Source: UBA1227 sp045642705 (lineage in GTDB: Bacteria; Bacillota; Clostridia; Oscillospirales; Acutalibacteraceae). From it: DNA of 49,330 nt. A model generated the notes under the pieces. That model was not told where the DNA came from and did not search any database. It saw only the letters and a program-made list of their open reading frames with translations. The position numbers and the translations under genes are program-made. Location: the NCBI GenBank assembly GCA_045642705.1, contig JAZUJK010000015.1, forward strand, positions 1 to 49,330, in the 5' to 3' direction. The first letter of the stretch is position 1. Every line of letters begins with the position of its first letter. Shown piece by piece: positions 7,136-15,830 of this stretch.

Positions 7136-9466
7136 ATGATTGAAACCATTATTAAGAGAGACGGCAGAGCAGTACCGTTCTCTATCGACAAGATAGCACA
7201 GGCTATCTACAGTGCCGCAGAAGCATCAGGCGGCAACAATTATGAGGAGGCTCTCGAACTTTCACAGAAGGTCGTTTCCTATATCGAATCAACTGGAAAT
7301 ACTCGTCCAACAGTCGAAGAAATCCAGGACGCTGTAGAAAAAGTTCTTATTGAGAGTGGACATGCAAGAACTGCAAAGAAATTTATCCTCTATCGTTCAG
7401 AACGCTCACGTATCCGTGAGATGAACACTCGCCTTATGAAGATCTATGAAGGTCTTACATTCAAGGATGCAAAAGAAAATGATATCAAGCGTGAGAATGC
7501 TAACATTGATGGTGATACATCAATGGGTACAATGCTGAAGTATGGTTCAGAAGGCGCAAAGCAGTTCAATGAATTCTATGTTTTGAAGCCAGAGCATTCT
7601 AAGGCTCATGCTGAGGGAGACATCCATATTCATGACCTTGACTTCCTCACACTTACAACAACATGTTGTCAGATTGATATCAGCAAATTATTTAAGGGTG
7701 GATTCTCAACTGGTCACGGTTTCCTCCGTGAGCCAAATGACATCTCATCATATGCTGCTCTTGCTGCAATCGCAATCCAGTCTAACCAGAACGACCAACA
7801 CGGTGGTCAGAGTATCCCGGCTTTTGATACTTTCCTTGCTCCTGGTGTTAAGAAGACTTATAGAAAATATTACATTTCAAATCTCAGTAAGGGTCTTGAG
7901 CTTCTCTGTGGTTTCGATAATGATGTTTCGGAAGCAACTAAAAATCTCTGCTTAGAGGTTGAAAATACATATGGAGTAAGTCCAGTACTTGCGAATGATA
8001 ATGATTATCAGAGGCACGAGGCTGAACTCTTAATTAATAAATATAAACAACCAGAACAGGTTGTAATTAAGGCTCAGAAGTTTGCTATTAAAAAGGCTAT
8101 AAAAGAGACAGACAAGCAGACATTCCAAGCTATGGAAGCTTTTGTACACAACCTTAATACAATGCACTCACGTGCAGGTGCTCAGGTTCCATTCTCATCA
8201 ATCACTCTTGGTGATGATCCATCACCAGAGGGAAGAATGATCACTAAGAACTTCCTCCTTGCAACAGATGCAGGTCTTGGTAACGGCGAGACAGCTATCT
8301 TCCCAGTTTCAATCTTCCGTGTTAAGGAAGGTGTAAACTACAATCCAGAAGATCCAAACTATGATCTCTTTAAGCTCGCAATGAAGGTTTCTGCTAAGAG
8401 ACTCTTCCCTAACTTCTGCTTCTGTGATTCGACATTCAATGCACCTGGATATGATGTAAATGATTACAACTCTAAGGTAGCATATATGGGTTGCCGTACT
8501 CGTGTTAAGACAAATGTTTATGATAAGAGTCGCGAAGTAACATGTGGACGTGGTAACCTCTCATTCACATCAATCAACCTTCCAAGAATTGCTATCAAGG
8601 CACACGGAAATATTGATGTATTCTTTGAGGATCTCGATAGAAAGATTGATCTTGTGTTTGATCAACTTTACGATAGATTCCTTATCCAGGGACACAGAAA
8701 AGTTTATAACTATCCGTTCCTTATGGGTCAAGGATTGTGGCTTGATTCTGATAAGCTCAAGCCAGATGATGAAGTTATGGAAGTACTAAAGCATGGTACT
8801 TTGACAGTCGGTTTCATCGGACTTGCAGAGGCACTGAAGGCTCTCATCGGTTCTCACCAAGGTGAGACACAGGAAGCTCGCAACCTCGGTCTTGAAATCA
8901 TCGGTCATATGCGTGAGCGCACAGATGCTAAGGCTCAGGAGACTGGCCTCAACTACTCACTCATTGCAACACCAGCTGAGGGACTCTCAGGACGTTTCGT
9001 ACGTATGGACCGCGAGCGCTATGGCGTAATCCCTGGCGTTACAGATAGAGCTTATTATACAAACTCTTTCCATGTACCTGTTTACTTCCCAATTTCAGCA
9101 TTTGAGAAGATTAAGATTGAAGCACCATATCATGCAATCACAAACGGTGGTCACATCTCTTACATTGAGATGGATGGTAATCCACTTGATAACCTTGATG
9201 CATTTGAATCAGTTATCCGCTGCATGAAAGAGAATAATATGGGTTATGCATCAATCAATCACCCAGTTGACCGTGATCCTGTATGTGGCTATACTGGAAT
9301 TATCGGAGATACATGCCCACGCTGCGGCCGTCATGATGGCGAAGCAGTTTCAGAAGCTGTTCTTATGAAGGCTAAGGGCTATTCTCTCAATACATGTTCT
9401 TGCGATGAGAACCCACTTGAAGAAGCAGATAAGGTTGCTCATCCAGTAACATCTGAAACAGTTTAA
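7136..9466 (+). CDS. nrdD: Anaerobic (class III) ribonucleoside-triphosphate reductase, large part
   Basis: Reduces ribonucleotides to deoxyribonucleotides by glycyl-radical chemistry without oxygen. The 776 residues begin with an ATP-cone (about 1-95, RDGRAVPFSIDKIAQAIY), followed by the catalytic barrel (TCCQIDISKL, NTMHSRAGAQVPFSSI). Near the C-terminus are Cys717 (VCGYTG), Cys727 and Cys730 (CPRCG) and a CSC, which resemble the zinc site. The usual RxxGYL glycyl-radical loop is not found; the nearest stretch is KAKGYSLN. That loop is encoded by the next gene. GGAGG at 7124-7128 has 7-nt spacing to the ATG at 7136; an upstream ATG at 7073 lies inside the promoter and is rejected. Confidence 0.96.
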   Translation: MIETIIKRDGRAVPFSIDKIAQAIYSAAEASGGNNYEEALELSQKVVSYIESTGNTRPTVEEIQDAVEKVLIESGHARTAKKFILYRSERSRIREMNTRLMKIYEGLTFKDAKENDIKRENANIDGDTSMGTMLKYGSEGAKQFNEFYVLKPEHSKAHAEGDIHIHDLDFLTLTTTCCQIDISKLFKGGFSTGHGFLREPNDISSYAALAAIAIQSNQNDQHGGQSIPAFDTFLAPGVKKTYRKYYISNLSKGLELLCGFDNDVSEATKNLCLEVENTYGVSPVLANDNDYQRHEAELLINKYKQPEQVVIKAQKFAIKKAIKETDKQTFQAMEAFVHNLNTMHSRAGAQVPFSSITLGDDPSPEGRMITKNFLLATDAGLGNGETAIFPVSIFRVKEGVNYNPEDPNYDLFKLAMKVSAKRLFPNFCFCDSTFNAPGYDVNDYNSKVAYMGCRTRVKTNVYDKSREVTCGRGNLSFTSINLPRIAIKAHGNIDVFFEDLDRKIDLVFDQLYDRFLIQGHRKVYNYPFLMGQGLWLDSDKLKPDDEVMEVLKHGTLTVGFIGLAEALKALIGSHQGETQEARNLGLEIIGHMRERTDAKAQETGLNYSLIATPAEGLSGRFVRMDRERYGVIPGVTDRAYYTNSFHVPVYFPISAFEKIKIEAPYHAITNGGHISYIEMDGNPLDNLDAFESVIRCMKENNMGYASINHPVDRDPVCGYTGIIGDTCPRCGRHDGEAVSEAVLMKAKGYSLNTCSCDENPLEEADKVAHPVTSETV

Positions 9467-9506
9467 AATAAATTTATATAACAATTTGAAAGGGGAGGTT
9501 TATGTT

Positions 9507-9674
9507 ATGGAAAACAAAATGGTTGGCGAAGGCGTAAAGTTTGAAAGAATTAGAAGAATCACTGGTTATCTTGTAGGTACTCTTGATCGTTTTAACGATG
9601 CAAAGTATGCTGAGGTAAATGATAGAGTTAAGCACTCAATTGGCACAGGTGCAGGAGAGTTTGAGCAGGTATAA
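9507..9674 (+). CDS. Separate glycyl-radical domain of class III ribonucleotide reductase
   Basis: A 55-residue protein consisting of the glycyl-radical segment normally found at the NrdD C-terminus: FERIRRITGYLVGTLDRF, then KYAEVNDRVKH. Gly20 in ITGYLVG is the predicted radical site. GGAGG at 9494-9498 with 8-nt spacing selects the ATG at 9507; a TTG at 9486 lies upstream of that site. It starts 40 bases after nrdD ends and overlaps nrdG by one base (TAATG), so the three genes form one unit. It has no stop-and-resume relation to nrdD: the ribosome binding site and start codon are its own. Short proteins of this kind may be annotated as NrdD in databases. Confidence 0.88.
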   Translation: MENKMVGEGVKFERIRRITGYLVGTLDRFNDAKYAEVNDRVKHSIGTGAGEFEQV

Positions 9675-10231
9675 TGGACTTCCCATTAGATACTCAAATA
9701 ATTGATATGAACCAGCCAGGTGAAACTAAACTTCACCTGGCTGGAGTTATACGAGAATCAATAGTTGATGGTCCTGGTTGGAGATTTGTTGTATTTGTAC
9801 AGGGATGCCCACACCATTGCAAGAACTGTCAAAACCCACAGACATGGGGGTTTGATGGAGGATACCAGACAACTGTTGATAATATAGTTAAAGCAGTAAA
9901 GGCTGACCCATTGGTGTCAGGTGTGACACTATCCGGAGGTGAGCCTTTTACTCAGGCAAAGGCTCTAGCAGTATTGGCGAGAGAACTAAGGGCAAATGGC
10001 ATAGATGTCATGTCTTTCTCTGGCTGGACATATGAGGAACTCCGCGATGGTGCCAATGCGGAAAATTGCTGGATGGATTTGCTTCCACAACTTAGTTTAC
10101 TCGTAGATGGAAAATATATAGAAGAGCAGAAATCGCTTGATTTGCGTTTCAGAGGCTCTAAAAATCAGCGAATTGTCGATGTCCAAAAATCTCTTGCGAG
10201 TGGCCAGACAGTATTGTCTGATCTCAATTGA
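9674..10231 (+). CDS. nrdG: Anaerobic ribonucleotide reductase activating enzyme
   Basis: Radical SAM enzyme that abstracts hydrogen from the reductase glycine to generate the glycyl radical. The 185 residues carry the CxxxCxxC cluster motif at Cys45, Cys49 and Cys52 (GCPHHCKNC). This is followed by NPQTWGF and the SAM-binding TLSGGEPF. About 20 residues precede the usual start of the domain. Its ATG overlaps the stop of the 55-residue radical protein by one base, which suggests coupled synthesis with its likely substrate. Confidence 0.97.
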   Translation: MDFPLDTQIIDMNQPGETKLHLAGVIRESIVDGPGWRFVVFVQGCPHHCKNCQNPQTWGFDGGYQTTVDNIVKAVKADPLVSGVTLSGGEPFTQAKALAVLARELRANGIDVMSFSGWTYEELRDGANAENCWMDLLPQLSLLVDGKYIEEQKSLDLRFRGSKNQRIVDVQKSLASGQTVLSDLN

Positions 10232-10249
10232 TTAGTAAGGAGTTTACTT

Positions 10250-10819
10250 ATGGAAATTTTGCTTGAAACATCAGCGCGCCATGTCCATGTTACACGTGAG
10301 GTACTTGATATCTTATATGGAGAGGGATATGAGCTTACCAATAAAAAGGACCTCTCTCAGCCAGGCCAGTTTGCCTGCGAGGAGAGAATAGCTGTTGTTG
10401 GTCCTAAGAGTCAGTTCCCAGCAGTATCAATTTTGGGCCCAATTCGCCCATATACACAGGTAGAATTATCAGCATCTGATGCTCGTTCGATTGGTGTAAA
10501 TGCACCTGTTCGCGAGTCAGGAGATATCAGTGGCTCAGGCGCTTGCAAACTTGTAGGACCTAAGGGTGAGGTTGAAATCTCTGAGGGCGTTATCGTTGCT
10601 AAGCGTCATATCCATGCAACACCTGAGGATGCAGAGGCTCTCGGTGTATCCGATAGCGAGATAGTTAATGTTAAAGTAGAGACACCGGACCGTTCTCTTA
10701 TTTTTGGTGATGTAGTAGTACGTGTAAGTCCAAAATTCGCCCTAGCTATGCACATTGATACAGATGAATCAAATGCTTGTGGCGCAACTGGCGGTCTAAA
10801 AGTCGAGATTGTAAAGTAG
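10250..10819 (+). CDS. pduL: Phosphate propanoyltransferase (PduL-type phosphotransacylase)
   Basis: Interconverts acyl-CoA and acyl-phosphate and feeds acetate or propionate kinase. The 189 residues contain the two paired PduL half-domains. Likely zinc-binding histidines are visible in SARHVHV near the N-terminus, in KRHIHATPEDA in the middle and in MHIDTDESNA near the end. There is no amphipathic N-terminal encapsulation helix and no microcompartment gene nearby, so it probably acts as a free cytosolic phosphotransacetylase. It follows nrdG by 18 nt and touches the uracil-DNA glycosylase gene. Confidence 0.93.
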   Translation: MEILLETSARHVHVTREVLDILYGEGYELTNKKDLSQPGQFACEERIAVVGPKSQFPAVSILGPIRPYTQVELSASDARSIGVNAPVRESGDISGSGACKLVGPKGEVEISEGVIVAKRHIHATPEDAEALGVSDSEIVNVKVETPDRSLIFGDVVVRVSPKFALAMHIDTDESNACGATGGLKVEIVK

Positions 10820-10820
10820 T

Positions 10821-11372
10821 ATGACTTTACAGGAGCTAAAAACAGAATGCGAAAACTGCAAAAAGTGTCCTCTGTGTGAGACAAGGACACAGGTAGTTTT
10901 CGGCGAAGGTGTAGGAAATGCAGATGTTCTCATCATAGGTGAGGGACCTGGTGCAAATGAGGATTTGGAAGGACGTCCGTTTGTGGGACGTTCTGGAAAA
11001 CTCCTCGATAGTATGCTTGCCGACGTCGGCCTCGGCAGGGACAAGAATGTCTATATTGCCAATATGGTTAAATGTAGACCACCGGAGAATAGGGACCCTA
11101 AGACCTCTGAAAAGAATGAATGCATATCATATCTTTTAAAACAAATTGAGATAATTAACCCGAGAATCGTAGTTTGCCTCGGCCGAGTTTCGGCAAGCTA
11201 CTTCTTGGGCCAAGATTTTAAGGTCACAAGACAGCATGGCGAGTTTTATGAGATAGATGGCCGCACATTTGTTGCAACTTATCATCCTGCAGCAATTTTG
11301 CGCAATATTAATCAAAAACCACTAATGGAAGCAGACCTATTAAAAATAGCTCAATTCGTTGTTGCAATTTAA
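10821..11372 (+). CDS. Type-4 uracil-DNA glycosylase (Fe-S)
   Basis: Removes uracil from DNA at the start of base excision repair. The 183 residues show the family Fe-S ligands: NCKKCPL near the N-terminus, then a CRPPENRDP cysteine and a second about 16 residues later (NEC). Catalytic motif A reads GEGPGANEDLEGRPFVG and motif B TYHPAAILRN. An extra Cys19 lies at CPLCETRT. The start follows the pduL stop by one base with only a weak ribosome binding site, so translation is probably coupled. The tRNA promoter begins near its end. Confidence 0.95.
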   Translation: MTLQELKTECENCKKCPLCETRTQVVFGEGVGNADVLIIGEGPGANEDLEGRPFVGRSGKLLDSMLADVGLGRDKNVYIANMVKCRPPENRDPKTSEKNECISYLLKQIEIINPRIVVCLGRVSASYFLGQDFKVTRQHGEFYEIDGRTFVATYHPAAILRNINQKPLMEADLLKIAQFVVAI

Positions 11373-11390
11373 ATTGCGGTGTGGTAATAT
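11362..11390 (+). promoter_or_regulatory. Promoter of tRNA-Arg
   Basis: TTGCAA at 11362-11367 and TAATAT at 11385-11390 are 17 bp apart, with a TGG extended -10. They overlap the last codons of the glycosylase gene. A start near 11397 would begin with a short palindrome (GCGGTT/AACCGC, 11397-11409) before the tRNA. Confidence 0.6.
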
Positions 11391-11413
11391 ATGTGAGCGG
11401 TTAAACCGCATAT

Positions 11414-11490
11414 GCGCTGCTAGCTCAGTTGGATAGAGTGACTGGCTACGAACCAGTAGGTCGAGGGTTCGAGTCCCCCGCAGCGTGCCA
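11414..11490 (+). tRNA. tRNA-Arg (anticodon ACG)
   Basis: A full cloverleaf of 77 nt: acceptor GCGCTGC pairs with GCAGCGT through a G-U first pair, the D arm has AGCTCAGTTGGATAGAG, and the anticodon stem ACTGG/CCAGT encloses loop CTACGAA with anticodon ACG. The T arm contains GGTTCGAGTCC. The 3' CCA is encoded. ACG is expected to be edited to ICG and to read CGU, CGC and CGA. Confidence 0.97.
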
Positions 11491-11494
11491 TAAG

Positions 11495-11526
11495 AAAAGA
11501 GCCTTGGATTTCTCCAAGGCTCTTTT
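11495..11526. terminator. Bidirectional terminator between tRNA-Arg and the chagasin-like gene
   Basis: A 14-bp perfect stem (11495-11508 with 11513-11526) has AAAA on the left and TTTTT on the right. It therefore works for the tRNA on plus and for the convergent lipoprotein gene on minus. Confidence 0.92.
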
Positions 11527-11534
11527 TAATTAAT

Positions 11535-12035
11535 TTAGAATGTTTCATTGATTATGATATCTGTATGATCGATGATATCAATTATCTTATTTCCTTCTGT
11601 CTTGACTGTTACAGAGCATGTTCTAATTGGAGCCACATCTTTTTCCCAGCTTCTTGCATAGTTGAACGTGATTTTGGCCTCGCCATCTGTTGTGGCTGCT
11701 GCGAAAACGCCTTTAAACATTCCGCCGACGCCTACCATTCCGTCCTCATGCTCATCTTCTACATATTTGTCACCTTGGCACTCAACAACATTGGTGTCGG
11801 ATATTTCATATGACCATGTATATCCAGTTGTTGCATTTGCCTCAAGAGATACTGATAGAATTCCATCAGAGAGTGAATACCATAGATTCTCCTTTGGTGG
11901 TGGCAATGTGGATGGCTCAGTTGTAGAAGGCGCTGTTGTTGGCTCTTCTGCAGGAGCCTTTTTACATCCTGCAAAACAGAAAACAAGAGATAAAATTAGC
12001 ACAGAAAGAAGCGCTATACGAAATAAATTTTTCAT
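11535..12035 (-). CDS. Lipoprotein with a chagasin-type (I42) cysteine protease inhibitor domain
   Basis: A 166-residue secreted lipoprotein. A signal peptide ends in the lipobox CFAGC. A Thr/Pro-rich spacer (about 30-50) follows, then a chagasin-fold domain with its three inhibitory loops: NATTGYTW, GVGGMF and RSWE, the last replacing the usual RPW. Family members block papain-type cysteine proteases. A TTG at 12044 is in frame, but AAGGGG has 9-nt spacing to the ATG at 12035. It stands alone, divergent from the nuclease gene, and could protect the cell from host or its own cysteine proteases; that role is inferred. Confidence 0.9.
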   Translation of the reverse strand: MKNLFRIALLSVLILSLVFCFAGCKKAPAEEPTTAPSTTEPSTLPPPKENLWYSLSDGILSVSLEANATTGYTWSYEISDTNVVECQGDKYVEDEHEDGMVGVGGMFKGVFAAATTDGEAKITFNYARSWEKDVAPIRTCSVTVKTEGNKIIDIIDHTDIIINETF

Positions 12036-12074
12036 AATGTACAACCCCTTATTTAATATTTTAAAACCAATTAT

Positions 12075-12104
12075 ATTATAGTAATTTTATGCAATAAAAG
12101 TCAA
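12075..12104 (-). promoter_or_regulatory. Promoter of the chagasin-like lipoprotein gene
   Basis: On minus, TTGACT (complement of 12099-12104) and TATAAT (complement of 12075-12080) are 18 bp apart. A plus-strand TATAAT at 12112-12117 could serve the divergent nuclease gene but has no good -35. Confidence 0.6.
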
Positions 12105-12148
12105 TTTGTAGTATAATATATCTAGCATTTTAAAAAGGTCGTGACTAT

Positions 12149-13759
12149 ATGAAATTAACCTTTTGTGGAGCTGCTCATGAAGTAACAGGTAGCTGCTACT
12201 ATATCGAGGCATGTGGTAAGAAGATGCTCGTAGATTATGGTCTCGAGCAGGGCGCTGATATATATGAATCCGGTGAACTCCCAGTTGGCGCTGGAGAGAT
12301 AGATTATGTCTTCTTGACACACGCACATATCGACCATTCAGGAAAACTTCCACTGCTTGCAGCACAGGGATTTTCAGGTACAATTTTCGCAACACAAGCT
12401 ACTTATAATCTCTGTACAATTATGCTTCGTGATTCCGCTCATATCCAGGAGTTTGAAGCCGAGTGGAAGAATACGAAGGCTAAGCGTTCAGGCAAGGATA
12501 CTGTTCTTCCGCTCTATACGATAGAGGATGCTGAGACTGCACTGAAATGTTTTGAATCACATTCATATGATGAACTGATTGATATTGATGATGGCATTCA
12601 AATAAGATTCGTTGATGCGGGCCATCTTCTCGGCTCATCCTCAATTGAGATATTCCTAACTGAGAATGGAATTACTAAGAAACTTGTGTTCTCAGGTGAC
12701 ATAGGTAACACGGATCAGCCACTTATCAATGATCCAAAAAATATAACATCCGCTGACTATGTAATCACTGAGTCCACTTATGGTGATAGAGCACATGGCT
12801 CACGTCCTGAATATATCAAGGCGCTGGCAGACATAATCCAGCGCACTTTCGATAGGGGCGGCAATCTAATAATTCCATCATTTGCCGTAGGCCGTACACA
12901 AGAAATTCTCTACTTCCTTCGTCAGATTAAGGAGGAGGGACTTGTCCGCGAGCACGGTGATTTTAAAATTTATGTGGATAGCCCACTCGCTATTGAAGCA
13001 ACTAATATTTATAGCACATGTGACAGAGAATATCTTGATGCGGAGGCTCTTGAACTGATTGACAGTGGCAAGAATCCTATTGAAGTATCTGGTCTCCGTC
13101 TCGCTGTATCATCAGAGGAGTCCAAGGCTATTAACTATGATTTGGAGCCTAAGGTTATTATTTCTGCATCTGGCATGTGTGAAGCAGGTCGAATTAAGCA
13201 CCACTTGAAGCACAATTTGTGGCGACCAGAATGTACAATCCTCTTCGTTGGATACCAGTCTGTTGGAACGCTCGGCCGTGCCATCGTGGACGGCGCTGAC
13301 CGCGTCAAGATTTTCGGCGAGGAGATTGAAATCTCGGCAGAGATTACAACGCTCGCCGGCGTATCCGGTCACGCCGATATAAACGGCCTTATCAAGTGGA
13401 TTTCATCCTTTGAATTTTCACCGGAAAAGGTATTCGTATGTCACGGTGAGGATAGCGTATGTGACGCTTATACAAGAAAACTTCAAGATGAGCTCGGACT
13501 GGATGCCTTTGCTCCATATCCATATGCCGTTGTTGACTTAATCTCCGGCAAACTTATATCTGAAGGCAACAAGAAAAAGATTGAGAAGAAGGCTACTCAG
13601 GAGGGTGCGAGCTTTAAGGCTAACAGTCCTTATGGACGTTTGTATCTCGCTGGCCAGAGACTTCTTCAAACTATTCAGCACAATGAGGGAGGCGCCAACA
13701 AGGACCTCGCGAAATTTGCTGACCAAATCATTGCTCTATGTGAAAAATGGGATAGATAA
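12149..13759 (+). CDS. Metallo-beta-lactamase / beta-CASP RNase-like protein
   Basis: A 536-residue metal-dependent hydrolase of the RNA-specificity (beta-CASP) type, related to the CPSF73/Ysh1 group. The metal motif is THAHIDHSG at about residue 55-63, with further ligands in DAGHLLGSSS and the GDIG aspartate. The beta-CASP insert spans about 240-370 (PSFAVGRTQEIL). The C-terminal motifs are SASGMCEAGRI and SGHADINGL. Family members act on RNA ends, but its substrate cannot be read here. The start has AAGGT about 10 nt upstream. htpG follows after 25 nt. Confidence 0.92.
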   Translation: MKLTFCGAAHEVTGSCYYIEACGKKMLVDYGLEQGADIYESGELPVGAGEIDYVFLTHAHIDHSGKLPLLAAQGFSGTIFATQATYNLCTIMLRDSAHIQEFEAEWKNTKAKRSGKDTVLPLYTIEDAETALKCFESHSYDELIDIDDGIQIRFVDAGHLLGSSSIEIFLTENGITKKLVFSGDIGNTDQPLINDPKNITSADYVITESTYGDRAHGSRPEYIKALADIIQRTFDRGGNLIIPSFAVGRTQEILYFLRQIKEEGLVREHGDFKIYVDSPLAIEATNIYSTCDREYLDAEALELIDSGKNPIEVSGLRLAVSSEESKAINYDLEPKVIISASGMCEAGRIKHHLKHNLWRPECTILFVGYQSVGTLGRAIVDGADRVKIFGEEIEISAEITTLAGVSGHADINGLIKWISSFEFSPEKVFVCHGEDSVCDAYTRKLQDELGLDAFAPYPYAVVDLISGKLISEGNKKKIEKKATQEGASFKANSPYGRLYLAGQRLLQTIQHNEGGANKDLAKFADQIIALCEKWDR

Positions 13760-13784
13760 AATATTAAATTAGAGGTGTAAAAAA

Positions 13785-15677
13785 TTGGCGAAGAAACAAT
13801 TTAAGGCAGAGTCTAAGAGACTACTGGACCTGATGATTAATTCCATTTATACCAATAAGGAGATATTCTTGCGCGAGCTGATATCCAATGCATCTGATGC
13901 TATGGACAAGCTCTATTACAAGTCACTGACAGACAATATCAGTGGACTTGCTCGTTCTGACTTCTATATTTTCTTGGAGACAGACAAGGACGCTCGTACA
14001 CTGACAATTTCCGATAATGGTATTGGAATGACAGCAGCAGAACTCGAGCAAAATTTAGGTACTATCTGTAAGAGCGGTTCTGGTATTTTCAAGAATGAGG
14101 AAATATCAGATGACAAGGCGGCCGAGGATATCGATATCATCGGACAGTTCGGCGTAGGTTTCTACTCCGCATTCATGGTTGCGGATAAGGTAGAAGTTAT
14201 AAGCCGAGCTTATGGCGAGGACGCCGCTCACAAGTGGACATCCACTGGCGCAGATGGATATGTTATATCCGATGCGACAAGGGATGAAAACGGAACAACA
14301 ATTATTGTTACTTTGAAAGAGGATATTGAGGAAGAGAAATATTCACGTTTCCTACAAGATAGTGAGATTCGTATCCTTGTTAAGCGTTACTCTGATTACA
14401 TCCGTTATCCAATCAAGATGATGACAACATCCAAGGAACTAAAAGAGGGAACAGAGGATGAGTATATCGATGTAACAGAGGAGGAGATACTCAATACAAT
14501 GTCTCCTATCTGGAAGAAGAATAAGTCTGAAGTTTCAACTGAGGAATACAATCAGTTCTATCAGGATACCTTCTATGACTATGTGGATCCACTTCGTGTA
14601 ATTCACTCATCAACTGAGGGCGCAGCAACTTATAATGCACTTCTCTTTGTACCAGGAAAGGCACCATTTAATTATTACAGCAAGGACTTTGAGAAGGGCC
14701 TCCGTCTGTATGCATCAGGCGTACTGATTATGGAGACATGTAAGGACTTGCTTCCAGATTATTTCAGCTTTGTACGCGGTATTGTTGACTCGGCTGACCT
14801 ATCACTTAACATCTCAAGAGAGATGTTGCAGCAGGACCGCCAGGTACAAGTTATTGCAAAGCATCTTGAAAAGAAGATTAAATCAGAACTTCTCGCTATG
14901 CTTCGCAATGACCGCGAGAAATATGAGCGCTTCTGGCAACAATTTGGCATGCAGATCAAGTTTGGTATCTATTCAAGCTTTGGCATGAACGCTGAATTGC
15001 TTCGTGATCTTCTCATTTTCTACTCATCATTTGAAAATAAATATACTAGCATTGAGGAATATGTTGGCCGTATGCCAGAATCCCAGAAGTATATCTATTA
15101 TGCATGTGGTGATAGTGTAGAGCAGATTGCAAAACTTCCTCAGGCTGAGCGTGTGCTTGATGCCGGTTTCGAAATTCTCTATCTCACAGATGAGGTTGAT
15201 GAATTCGCAATCAAGACCATGCATATGTATGAGGAGAAGGAGTTCCGCTCAATATCCGATGATGATCTCGGACTCGAGACAGAAGAGGATAAGGAGGAAA
15301 CCAAGAAAAAGCAAGAGGATAACCAGGCCCTCTTTGATTTCATGAAAGAAGCCCTTGATGATAAGGTCGTAAATGTCAAGGCATCAAGCAGACTAAAGTC
15401 ATATCCTGTATGCCTATCAACCGAGGGCGGTATCTCGCTCGAGATGGAAAAGGCACTCAGCGCTCAGCCTGATGCAACCAACCGTATCAAGGCTCAAAAG
15501 ATTCTTGAAATCAATACAGATCATAAGATCTTTGATACTATTACCAAGCTGTATAAGAAAGATAAAGATAAGGTTAAAACTTATACAGAACTTCTATATA
15601 ATCAGGCCTTGCTAATTGAAGGTATGCCAATAGAAGATCCAGTTGCTTTCGCAAATTCAATCTGTGAACTCATGTAA
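13785..15677 (+). CDS. htpG: Molecular chaperone HtpG (Hsp90)
   Basis: ATP-dependent cytosolic chaperone of 630 residues, the usual bacterial Hsp90 length. The N-terminal GHKL ATPase shows ELISNASDAMDK, DNGIGMT and GQFGVGFYSAFM. The middle domain contains the conserved arginine region NISREMLQQDRQ, followed by the C-terminal dimerisation domain. The start is TTG at 13785, preceded by GAGGTG with 7-nt spacing; no closer ATG exists. A strong terminator follows 12 bases after the stop. Confidence 0.98.
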   Translation: MAKKQFKAESKRLLDLMINSIYTNKEIFLRELISNASDAMDKLYYKSLTDNISGLARSDFYIFLETDKDARTLTISDNGIGMTAAELEQNLGTICKSGSGIFKNEEISDDKAAEDIDIIGQFGVGFYSAFMVADKVEVISRAYGEDAAHKWTSTGADGYVISDATRDENGTTIIVTLKEDIEEEKYSRFLQDSEIRILVKRYSDYIRYPIKMMTTSKELKEGTEDEYIDVTEEEILNTMSPIWKKNKSEVSTEEYNQFYQDTFYDYVDPLRVIHSSTEGAATYNALLFVPGKAPFNYYSKDFEKGLRLYASGVLIMETCKDLLPDYFSFVRGIVDSADLSLNISREMLQQDRQVQVIAKHLEKKIKSELLAMLRNDREKYERFWQQFGMQIKFGIYSSFGMNAELLRDLLIFYSSFENKYTSIEEYVGRMPESQKYIYYACGDSVEQIAKLPQAERVLDAGFEILYLTDEVDEFAIKTMHMYEEKEFRSISDDDLGLETEEDKEETKKKQEDNQALFDFMKEALDDKVVNVKASSRLKSYPVCLSTEGGISLEMEKALSAQPDATNRIKAQKILEINTDHKIFDTITKLYKKDKDKVKTYTELLYNQALLIEGMPIEDPVAFANSICELM

Positions 15678-15688
15678 CTGAAAATAAG

Positions 15689-15717
15689 ACACCCACCGGA
15701 GACGGTGGGTGTTTTTT
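15689..15717 (+). terminator. Intrinsic terminator after htpG
   Basis: A perfect 10-bp stem ACACCCACCG/CGGTGGGTGT (15689-15698 with 15703-15712) with a GAGA loop is followed by TTTTTT. Confidence 0.95.
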
Positions 15718-15830
15718 ATGCCGTTTAACACTGAAAACATGCTTTTTATACCTCTTTTGTCCTCTTTTGGAATCAGGCGGGAATTGAATATAAAAGGGCA
15801 ATTTGGTGGCCCGAAATATAGGAGGAAAAG

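Noticed and set aside
9486..9506. Seven extra N-terminal residues of the small radical protein from TTG at 9486
   Set aside because: The AGGGGAGG ribosome binding site would lie inside the coding part; it is well spaced for the ATG at 9507.
10250..10819. Part of a propanediol or ethanolamine microcompartment locus
   Set aside because: No shell, dehydratase or aldehyde dehydrogenase genes are present and the protein lacks an encapsulation peptide.
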